A DNA stretch of 64,000 nucleotides from Ceratodon purpureus (Eukaryota > Streptophyta > Bryopsida > Pseudoditrichales > Ditrichaceae), in contig CM026422.1 of the NCBI GenBank assembly GCA_014871385.1, forward strand, positions 22,065,014-22,129,013, given 5' to 3'. Below the pieces are notes generated by a model. That model saw nothing but the letters and a program-made list of their open reading frames with translations. It made no database searches and was not told the origin of the DNA. Below, in pieces: positions 34,902-45,074 of this stretch (position 1 is its first letter; each line of letters starts with the position of its first letter). The position numbers and the translations under genes are program-made.

Positions 34902-36770
34902 CTAAAGGTCTGCACGGCAAAGCATGGACTCGAGACAGCAGTGTTCAGATGTCAAATGTTCTCTGGTTGCAGCAAGTACCTTGAGCATTTTTCCAAGTTT
35001 AGATCGAACAATGTTGAATTCTTCCTTCGCCTTCGCTAGGTGGTCAAGACACCTGCAACACAACGTTGAAAATCAATCCTAATTAATGGAGGCATTTGTG
35101 GTGTCACGTCTTGCTCTAAGCGGGAATGCTATAGGGATTGGGGCAAAAACGTTAACATAGTCATGACAAACAATGGGAGGTCAAAGAAGAAAACTAACAG
35201 AAATACTCACCCTTGCTTGTCTTTATTATCACAACAATGTCGGAAAGTAATGCACACTTGCATTACTCGTTGCGCGCCAATGCTGAAACGGGCAAGGTTA
35301 TATTGATAGGTTAGCTACCACTTAAGCAAATTTCAGCACTCTAATGGATCACAAAAGTATTAAACCAAAAACTAGTAAGTAAGCAACCTAACACCAACAC
35401 GCTGAAGGCATCACCTTGCTCTATAACAGTACTGAAGCAACAAGGAAGAAAGGATTCTCAAAAAAATTGTTCCTAACGCTAAGAGGACATAGCAGGGACA
35501 ATAACTAAAGAAAAGCTCATTTACTCCATTAATGTGATCCAGTAGAAAACTTTGCTGAACCAACACTCCCCCTTGATTGTGATATCAAATGACGTTATTG
35601 TACACGATTTAACAATGTCCAAGGTTCCACCTCCAACGCAAGGAAACGCATAGCGATAGCCAAACACTACAAACCAGGAATTCATGCAATCAACTAATAC
35701 CTGGAGCTGCTTCCTTTAAATTGATGAACATGGCCGTCCACAACCTTGTAATCCAGAGGATCTGCCTTCCTGCAATCCCAAATACAAAAGCTGCACTTAA
35801 CATCCCGGAATCCCTCTCTGACTCTTGAGCCCATGAGTTCAAACAAAAATCTAGCTTGATCACCATTAAGCCGATGAAACAACAAAGAGTAATGTCCATC
35901 AACTATCCATCAACTATCCAGTGTTCCTCTCTCCATCTAGAACATTCGGAAAGGGAGTAGAACAGATCTAGGTCAAGGACACATACAATGATTCAGAGAG
36001 ATTCTCCAGAAGCTTCACAGAGTCGTCAAAAAACAGAGTCACCACCTCCTCCAGAAAATCTGGTGTGCTCTCGTCTTGCAGCATCTGAAGCTGAGTGAAC
36101 TGATCGTCCAAAATCCCCTGCCAAAACAAAAAAAAAACGCCCTCATCAACCCCTCGCCCTGAAACCATCAATGCATCCCCAATCAACCAGTAGCCCTACC
36201 TCATCACACCAACCCTAACCCATCACCACCAAAAAAAAAAAAAAAAACCACATCCAAAGCTCCATTTCCACAAACCCGGATCCCAACCATTACCTCAGCC
36301 AGCATGCTATCAACTAACTCCTGATGCTGGGCCAGAAGCTCCTCCACATCGTCGCTCTCCGGTTCCTCATCAGCAACTGCCTCAGGTTCCGGTTCCGGCG
36401 CCGGCTCCGGTTCCTTCACCTTCACCTTCACCTTCTCCTTCTCCACATCCTGCACAGCACTCTCCTTTGCTGTGGGCACCCACTTCGCATGCACTTCCGG
36501 CACTGCAGTCTCCCGGGGAGCTACTCCCTTCACCAGCGCTCCCTTAGGAGCCTCCGCCAGGGGCTTGCCACATGTAGCTGCAACCTGGTGATGACTCTGG
36601 TGGCTATGGTGGCTACCACCACCACCCACACCAACTCTCGCTAACCCCGCCAGCCTTGCCCCTTTGCCCAGCCCCCACCCCAGCTCGCACAACCAAAACC
36701 AGAACCCGAGCTCGAACAGCTCAACCTGTGAGCTCCGCCTCCACTGACACCCCTCCAGTTCTACAACCAA
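34902..36770 (-). CDS. Histidine-containing phosphotransfer (HPt/AHP) protein; 5' end unresolved
   Basis: Exons (minus): upstream of 36,294, then 36,117-35,987, 35,769-35,701, 35,282-35,211 and 35,052-34,902, all with GT..AG junctions in frame. Exon 2 encodes [17 protein letters not shown] and [12 protein letters not shown]; exon 3 [14 protein letters not shown], in which the His before QFKG is the phospho-acceptor; exon 4 [15 protein letters not shown]. This is the plant AHP four-helix domain, which carries phosphate from cytokinin-type hybrid kinases to response regulators between cytosol and nucleus. The exon upstream of 36,294 stays open to about 36,770 and encodes an E/P/K-rich stretch and a helix ([17 protein letters not shown]) aligning with the usual first helix. 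Its only in-frame ATG is at 36,305, so the start is unclear. The C terminus after KMLKVL diverges from relatives. Confidence 0.85.
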
Positions 36771-37860
36771 CCGCTCCCACCACGCTCACCGCGCGGCAGA
36801 GACCCCCTCCCGCCCTCCCCTGGGCCCCTTCTCACAAATCCTCCTCCAAAAAAGGCTCCCTCCTCATTACCACTCCCTAAACCATCCCCTTAGCCTAACC
36901 CAAATCACAAACCACAACCATAACACACACAATCCTATCTCTCCGAACTCATACCCACTTCAACCAGTGATCATCAAACTCTTCCCAATGCACTCATGAG
37001 ACAAAAACTATGGTCTTTGCAACAGAAACTGGACTTTGGAGTCACGTGGAATGCAGAATCGGTACGTCCAAGGTGAGAGGTTTGCGAAGGTGGGAGGTGT
37101 TTGCAGAGGTTTGCAGAGGTTTGCAGAGGTGTCTTCAAGGGACGTGTTTGTGGGAGGATGAGAGGCGTGAAGAGCGGTGGCGATGAAATGATGGAGGCAG
37201 TGATGGTGTGGCAGATGCAGACACCACTTCACATTATATTTGGTGTCCTCTTGGATTTAGTCTGATCATGGTAAGTTAATCTTATCAACCTGAGCTCTCC
37301 GGTGCATAAAATTCACATCATCTCGCATCTGTGCATCATCATCTCCTGGCCCTCGGAAACATCTTCCAGAGCCTTCCCAAATGGGCATATTTAGCTCTCA
37401 TTTTTTGATTATTTTTGGATCAATTTTGGATTATTTCTGTGATTATTTTGGTGATTTTTAATGTGATTATTTTTGTGAGAGTTTGACATTTGGGAGACGG
37501 TAGAAATGGGGAGAGGTTGATGGAATTGGCGACGTCGACCAGGAGGTGTAAATTAATGGAGTTCTGGAAAGCACACGCTTGAATCGTGGACCGTATCAGA
37601 CAAAACGAACTGAGTCTGTCGACTTCGAGCCCCACAAATGAGTTGAATAAGGAACTTCTGAAGCCGAAATAGAAAATGACATGGAAAATTGAGGATCGTG
37701 CATCTTGGCTGCACCAGTATCTTTCTCGGGCTAGGTTAGGCCAGGTGGCGACGGCACCACAGTCGCGGCCCACGATGTCTCTTCGAGTATTTTTATATTG
37801 TTACCGTGATAAATGCATTGACTCGGCTCCGAGATGGCCCTAAACAGGCTCATGTAAGAA

Positions 37861-37935
37861 AACTTATGATGTTGTTTGCTGTAATCTTCCTGCGGAGAAG
37901 ATAAGTTATGATGTTGTTTGCTGTGATCTTATAAC
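37861..37935 (+). repeat. Short direct repeat, two units
   Basis: TTATGATGTTGTTTGCTGT occurs twice, 48 bp apart, followed by AATCTT or GATCTT. Similar GAGATGGCCC phrases flank both sides. Local duplication without evident function. Confidence 0.6.
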
Positions 37936-40900
37936 TCGGAGATGGCCCAGGTGGTCGAAGTGGAGGCGTGTCGTAAATGCACTGGAGAAGGTGGTTGAAA
38001 CTTGAAACCTGGATGTGCTTCCGATACCGTAACTTGTGCTGCGAGGTTTGTGTCATACTTGTACTCTAGCTTCAAACGGAGGCTTTACGCTACTATATGG
38101 CCTGTGCCATGCAGTGCCGGGTCACAATTTTGCAACTGTTTATGGTAACCAATTTAAACATGTTGCACAGTGTCCGAAACTTATCTGGAAACTGGGACAA
38201 TAACTGTGAAGGAAAAAACAGGTTGGGCGTCTTGGACTTGTCTCAAGCACATCCCGGTTTTTTGAAGGTGTGAATTAATATCTGACTGAAAAGGAACCGG
38301 CAATATTCTGAGTGTTTAATGGTGGAGCTTATCCTTAGATGGTGTGAAGACGGCAGCGCCGGTTGCAGTGATGTCTACATGAATGCATTAGCTTCAGGCG
38401 GGTGTAAGAATGGCCGTTTGAAAACTTCTTCTGAATTGTTCTTCACCCGGCGTCGTGTAAATGTAACCATCCGCAGAGAAGCACTTGTCACGCAACGAAC
38501 GTTTTTTTTTTCCATGTGTAACAATCAGGTGAGGTGTCTGTAATGCCCAACTGAGTAACGGTAACAGACGCAAGTACTTGCAGATTTTTCTGGAGAGGTT
38601 GCTGCAGAGCTACGCTGTTATGACAAAGTGGAGCAAAAGAAGTCGTGCAAACAGATTCAGATACACTTGGCTCCATGCCTTACGCCTTCAAAAATTAAGT
38701 AGTGCATTCAGAGTCGTTGTGAAATTAACGATCTTTGTCCCACTGCTTACGGTTATCAATTTTGACAAACCTGATTTTCCCATGTGAAGGACATCAAAAC
38801 TTTTGGGGAGTTTGGGGTCCATGGTTCCAATTTTTATCTTTTAGAGTTCCCACCAATTCTAAATGCTGTATGAAAATGTTTCTTTCTTTCTTGAAAGGCC
38901 TTCTGTTACTAATAGTTTGCAAACTACACTAATGTTACGGCCTGGGCATCTGTAAATGATTGCTAGGTCCTGACAGATTTGACCTTTGTGTAAGGAGTGC
39001 CCTAATTAGGCCAGGGAGCCATTAAGGAACTGGACAAGGAGAAGCAATTCTATTGGCAAGTAATGATCTCTTCTACTCCGGCACTTCTCTGCTCAACAAT
39101 ATCAGTTTTGCAAAATTTGTATTCTTATCATTCGACATGAAACGCAACATTATATTGCCTCTCGTCTCTCAAGACAATGGGTGAACCAGTATCCTACTGC
39201 CATTCCCAGTCTTGTTTAGGAGAAAAGAATCTGCAAAAGAATCACTAATTTATAAACTGGTAACACGGCAACCTAAAACAGAGAACGCCAGATAACGAAG
39301 ATGGGGAGAATGATAGATGGCCATTATTGATCACATCAACAGCAATTATCCCTCAGAAACAACCGATGACAAAACCATCGAACGGGAATTAAACTGGCAA
39401 TGATCAATATAATAACCTTTACAACGTCATCCTTAAATTTATCATGTCAAGACACAAAGAGTTCATTTCCATTTGTTCTAAATGCATGATGATGGGTTCC
39501 ATGGTAGGGTACTGTGGATTCAATTTCAAAAGGAATCCAGTGAGTTTGGCTTGAATGCTCTCTTCCTCAGCTTCAGCTGAAATGGTTCTTTGACAAATGA
39601 AGTCGGGAATTCATTGACCAGCTACAATATCTAAGCAAGAGTCTTAAATCCCAGCAGCCCTATCTTTCTCCGTCATTGTAATTCCAGAGAATCCAGATTC
39701 CAAGATTTTTTTCTTGATGGCACACTCGCTCCATTTCAGACGCTTCCTGATGCAACGTGATGTCCCTTCACTCTAAGCATCCATCAATTCAAGGTTTCAG
39801 TTAGCACATGCCTCTACAATCATCAACAATTTTTATCAACTCTACAATCATCATCAATTTTTATGAGTAGTGGAGGAAATGTTCATTACAATTAAGTAGG
39901 TGGTCACACTGCTGAATTGAAAAATAAGAAGAGTTTTCAAACTGTCCAGAAAGATGCCGCTGAAGAAACTCTCATTTCCTTACATTAAAAACTAAACTAC
40001 CCATGAATCAATGATGACAACTTAGAGGGAATAGCTAGATGGAGACAGATATAATCTAACTACTGATACCCAACATTTGGAGGAAGCATAAGAAGCTTGA
40101 GCAGTTTCTCCATGGCTTCTCTCCCCACAAGCTTTCATTGATACATCCTCTGCATTTGATGTCCTATGCTAAAATCACACTCTATCTGCTTCTCGAGTGT
40201 CCTGTATGCCGCTCCGTCTATGCTGCCATTCAATCCTGTGTCTAAAATGCACACAGAAGAACATTCAGGGTAGGCTCCTTAACCGGTAAATGCATGCACA
40301 TAAGCTACACTCTCCAAATTTTTTAACCACTGCTGGATTTAAACCTCTACCCCCAAACATGGTTGTGGCAAAACATATGTAATATGAATGAGACCTTACA
40401 ATGCTATGTTCGTTAAGTAGGCCAATCCTGTTTATATTGCCCGCCGCATTAATCAAATAAAGAGAGAAAATAATCTGAAATCACACTATTTGAGCTGCCA
40501 ATGTAATGAAAATGACGTTTTACGTTACAAGCCACACCTGGGAGGATTTACTTTCACACATTTCCACATAATTCATAATCCTAATTGTGTTCTTCGACAT
40601 GAGGTTAAAAGTGCTGGTTGAGAAATCACCTGAAAGTGCCATATCGTAGTCTTGTATCTTCATGAATAGTTGATCTGTGAATATTGCTTGGAGAAGGAAA
40701 ACCAAGCTCCAGCTCTCGGATAAAAAGGTTTTACATGGGGAGAGCAAGGCAACTCAACCAACTCATGTCACTGTGGATAATGGGCAGTGAACTGAGAGCG
40801 TAGCCATGGAGAAGTCCCTTCGGTGGTTGTGTTGGACCTCAAGCGATAAATTGCGAAGAACAGAAACACCACCAACTGAGGATGCATGCAAGTGGCCACC

Positions 40901-41630
40901 ACTCTCCATGCTTGCGCCCCGAAGGAGAACGCCGGGAGGCGCATCACAACTCCAAAAATTATAATCAAGTTCGTCTTTCAGATTAAAAATCCTCCTAGAT
41001 CGCCACTTCAGACATCCCCTCAACTATGCCATCCAGGAAAATAGCTGCACCCAGCTCTCCACTTAGCTCAAAATCTTCCCTGAATCAAGATCAACTTCTT
41101 CACTAAACCTCGATCAGCATTTCCAAATCAAATTGAAACAAGATATAAAAACAGACTTGCAGAAATGTGGGCTGTTCCACAGAGAAGTTACTCTCCCTCC
41201 AATTCAATAAAAATTTCAAAACACCTTCACGAAATCCTGGAAAACGAAAAGAATGTAGCCTCAGGACGTCCTCTTACTCAAACCTTACCAGCTCATATCA
41301 GAGACTAACCATAGTCTTATCAGAGCCGCACCAGAGTCTTTCAGGATGATTTTCAAAGCACAGACACAGCAAAGGAAACCTCAACAGTTATGAATGTTGA
41401 GAGAGAGAGAGAGAATTGTGGAATGGGGAGAGAGTGGATTTGGCTATGAAGTGTGGATGAACAAGCTTCAAGGTATAGTCTAAAGGATAGTATTAGAATT
41501 TTAGAAGTGTTTGTGGAATTAATGGGCAGTTGATGAATGGGAAAGAGAACGATGAGACGTTGGAGGTGAAGCGTTGAAGCCTTCCCAGCATCCCTTCATC
41601 TTCTCTGTTCATATTCAAGGCCAAAACGCC

Positions 41631-41760
41631 ATGTTCGTTAAAATGGCCAATCATGTTTAGATTGGCCACTCAAATAGTGTGACTTTGAGTTCATTATCCC
41701 ACTTTATTAGAATAGTGTGGTGATTAGTGAAAATGAAACTGGCCAATTTTATGAATATGG
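41631..41760. repeat. Short inverted-end repeat, MITE-like family member
   Basis: Begins GCCATGTTCGTTAAAATGGCC and ends with CTGGCCAATTTTATGAATATGG, roughly an inverted copy. Related pieces occur at about 40,408-40,505 (GCTATGTTCGTTAAGTAGGCC) and, in the opposite orientation, at about 44,708-44,755. The shared core includes CAATCATGTTTAGATTGGCC-like sequence and CTCAAATAGTGTGA. Confidence 0.5.
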
Positions 41761-41800
41761 TGATCCAAAGACCGTCCTCTTATCAGAACTACAGTGAAAA

Positions 41801-41968
41801 AAGTATGAAATCTCAGACAGCTTTAAAAGTATGAAATCTCACACAGCTTTAGAAGTATGAAATCTCACACAGCTTTAGAAGTATGAAGTCTCAGACAGCT
41901 TTAGAAGTATGAAATCTCAGACAGCTTTAGAAGTATGAAATCTCAGACAGCTTTAAAAGTACGAAAAC
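41801..41968 (+). repeat. 26-bp minisatellite, six copies plus a partial one
   Basis: The unit AAGTATGAAATCTCAGACAG plus CTTTAG starts at 41,801, 41,827, 41,853, 41,879, 41,905 and 41,931, with a partial unit at 41,957. Copies differ at only a few positions (AGACAG/ACACAG, TTAG/TTAA). Confidence 0.9.
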
Positions 41969-42122
41969 AGTCCAAAGGCAGAAGCACAAGGAGGAGCTGA
42001 AGCGCAACTTGGAAAGGACTGGAGCCTTGGAAGTTGGAGTTCTGGTAACTGACCTGGGTAACTCTCAAGTTCTGATAACCGACCACATTCTTCAAAAGCC
42101 AGACTTCCTAGAAGAAGAAGTT

Positions 42123-42152
42123 GAAGAAGAAGAAGAAGAAGAAGAAGAAGAA
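42123..42152 (+). repeat. GAA/AGA trinucleotide tract
   Basis: About ten uninterrupted GAA units, continuing a slightly impure stretch from about 42,110. It lies upstream of the Nudix gene leader exon. Confidence 0.85.
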
Positions 42153-42340
42153 GGGGTAATTTATATCACTGTCCACAATTCTCTCTCTCTCAATAAACTG
42201 GAATAACTTACATCACTGCTCAACAGCATGCAATTGCAAGAGCGAAGGTGATGAGTAACCTCCATCCTCGGTGATCGCCACCATTCCATGTCCACCGCAC
42301 TGTCCACACCCTCCACAGATTGATCATCTCCACCAGACTC

Positions 42341-42433
42341 AGGTCAGTGGCACTGCTCATTCTGCTGTTGATTCGGTGGTGGATGGGTTGGGGTGGGGTG
42401 GAGTGGGTGAATAGGCAGCTTGTTTGTTTCTAG
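42341..42433 (+). other. Probable leader intron of the Nudix gene (93 bp)
   Basis: Donor ACTCAG/GTCAGT and acceptor TTTCTAG/GCTCAAG fit consensus; the start codon follows at 42,477. The upstream exon shows no open ATG frame in phase, so it appears untranslated. Confidence 0.4.
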
Positions 42434-42476
42434 GCTCAAGTTTGGGTGCTCTGTCATTGCGGACTCCTCCCCTGCC

Positions 42477-44137
42477 ATGGCTGCAGCTTGCACTGACCTT
42501 CCCCCAATGTACCGGGCTAATGTCGGTATCTGTCTCATCGATCGTGACAATCAGGTTCGCTTCACATGTATCACTTTCTCTTGAATTATTTTTTAAGTTT
42601 TTGTTTTATCTTTAAATTTGGTTTTTTTGGTTTGGTTTGGTTGATGAAGAAAATGGCATCGATTACGTTGCAAGTTGAAATCAGTACACATGGAGGACCA
42701 GGCAATCCTCGAGTCTTAGTTTTAGATATTGTAGGAATTTTTCTGCAATGTGAGAGAAGTTGTTATGAATGTCTTGTTTTGAAGTAGTCTCAGATCTGGG
42801 TGATATATATGTTAAAGAATTTGATCAAACCCTAATTCATGGAATCCTCCGATGTCGGAATGCGTGTCTATCATGAAAATCATGATGACAGAAATCAGTT
42901 TGAGATTTACACTGCATTTTGAAGGTATCTTTGATGATTCAGTTGCAAATTATTTGCCTTCCTCGTGTGCGAATTTGGGGCTGAATCTTTTTATGCGTAT
43001 CTTGTGTACCAGGTTTTTGTAGCCCAGAGAATGGATCTTCCCGGAGCGTGGCAAATGCCTCAGGTATGATGACCTTCTCGGACATGCTAATTTTTTTCCA
43101 AATATTCCTCTGGTGGTAGTCTGTATGTGTTCTTGCGAGGATATTTGGTATAAGTAGAAAGGTCACAATTCAGTTTTGGAGACAAGCACGTACCGGTAGT
43201 GAATTGTGGGAGCTCTGGGGAGCTGGTTAGTGCAGGGAGGTATAGATGGAGAAGAGGACCCTCGAGCTGCGGCGTTTAGGGACCTAAGGGAAGCGACCGG
43301 AGTCACCTCCGCAGAGTACTTTGGAGAGGTACCCATATTTTCAAAAATTCCTTCATCCCCTCCAAATCACAAAAATTTCCTTATCCACAAGTATTTGCAA
43401 TACATCTTCACATGAATTCATTGCTCGGTAGTCTCAGTTGTCTGAGCATTTAGCCTCCACTGATCAACTTATGCAGAAGGATTTTTGTTTGTCTGTTACT
43501 CTGTTTGGATGATAAGAACGTGTTGAGTGATTAAATCTTCATACCGCTTGTATTCCTGATAGCTTAATAGTAGCAGGCTTTGATTGAATTTGCAGGTGCC
43601 TGAATGGATAACGTTCGACTTTCCACCCGATGTGAAGGCAAGGCTTATAACCTTGTGGGGAACAGAGTGGAAAGGGCAAGCTCAGAAATGGTTAGTGGAA
43701 CTCTCGGCTGTTTAAGTTAGTTCTCGGCAGCATTGATTTGTGAGTACATTTATTACATGCACAAGCTGATACACCAAGTAGATTACTTCTTCAATAATTC
43801 GCCTCCAAGAGTGCCGGACCAATATCTATCATGCATGCCTTGTGTGTCTTGCTACCTCAAAGCTCCATCGTCTTCTCAATACTCTAGTTTGTATTAATTG
43901 AAAACTGCATGTCTTTTCAGGTTCTTCTTCAGATTCACTGGGAATGACAGTGAGATCGACTTGCTAGGCGATGAGGATAACCCTGAATTTTCTGAGTGGA
44001 AATGGTTGCCAGTTGAAGAAGTCGTCAAAAATGCATGGCTGCTAACTTCTAAACCTCATACTCCTTTGCTCCGGCTTACTGCATTTCATTTTCGATGTCT
44101 TCACTGTAGGCTATCTTTTAGATTAATTCAAGAATAA
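42477..44137 (+). CDS. Nudix hydrolase, plant diadenosine-polyphosphate/RppH type, altered Nudix box
   Basis: Exons 42,477-42,554, 43,013-43,063, 43,236-43,328, 43,596-43,690 and 43,921-44,137 join in frame at GT..AG sites. The protein begins MAAACTDLPPMYRANVG, then VFVAQRMDLPGAWQMPQGG, the Nudix box, LWGTEWKGQAQKWFFFRF and EFSEWKWLPVEEVV. This is the arrangement of plant NUDT25-27-type asymmetric Ap4A hydrolases and bacterial RppH, which cleave dinucleoside polyphosphates or pyrophosphates. In the box GX5EX7REUXEEXGU the sequence shows RDLREATG: the first catalytic Glu is Asp and the last is Ala. After EEVV the C terminus (KNAWLLTSKP onward) no longer resembles relatives, suggesting a lost last exon or a missed splice. 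It may be inactive or altered. Confidence 0.82.
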
Positions 44138-45074
44138 TTTTGAGAATGCTCATGGTTCTTGGATTACTAAGAATATGATCATTGGTGAAGTCTGCTTGTG
44201 GTCATACTTATGAAGGGAGACGTCTGTACAGACTGTGGAATTCAAGAGACGAATTTATGAACAAGTTCTAAAGCATCTGGAGAAGCTGATAAACTGATGT
44301 TGCAGTACTTACAAATGGGTCACTCTTCAAAGGCTGTGAAAGTGCTGCTTTACTGTGGAGCTTGGCTTGGACGTTTTTACAGCCTAAGCTTGTTTTTACT
44401 CAATGGAATCCTTTTGCATGCTACATGAAATACCTGGGCACAACTTCTCTGGAGCAGAACAGGAGCGAAAGGAATTGGGTGAGCTTAAATTTGCTCAAAA
44501 TTTATACTGATTCATCGAAATGAGCATGTACGATATTGATCTTTAGTCACTGTTCAAGCTGCATATGTGTGATGTAGCAAGCATCTACTATCTTCACTTG
44601 ACCAAGAGCATCTCATTCTGAAGAGATTGATGTTCATTTGTAAGAATGACATTTTCTTAGTTTTGGTTACAGAAATTTGATGCAATTCTTAACGCAACAT
44701 TCTTCATTGTGTGGCTGCCAATATAAACAAGATTGGCCACTTTAATGAATATGGCTATTTATAAGCAACGAAGATTAGTGACAATGTACAAAAACTCAAT
44801 CACTTCAGACAAAGTTGAAAAACTTTTGTTGATGGTGACAGAACCAACGGTTGGTTCCAGAACCAAAGGAAAACCTTTCTGTTGGTAGTGACAATTTTTT
44901 TTGTCACCGGCGAACATAATTTAGGACAAAAGGGCAATGATTATTTTAATCACAATGTCATTGTTGCCCAAAGAATGAAGAAGACTGTGATCTACCCGAA
45001 ACGAACTCCTGTGCCCGAGCTCAAGCTTATCACAGACCATCTAAAAACACCAATATACACACCTCTGAACTTAC

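Larger units (their letters stand above)
36800..42240. other. 5.4-kb stretch without a supported gene
   Basis: Only short frames without known domains. It holds a short direct repeat near 37,861-37,935, copies of an inverted-end repeat family (about 40,408-40,505 and 41,631-41,760), a 26-bp minisatellite and a GAA tract. Two coding-like fragments on the minus strand near 39,440-39,770 are described under findings. Confidence 0.4.

Noticed and set aside
36204-36770. Complete 188-codon gene on the minus strand overlapping the HPt gene
   Set aside because: It opens at TTG, not ATG, and its first 159 codons splice in phase to the HPt exons, so it is the open upstream part of that gene plus intron read-through.
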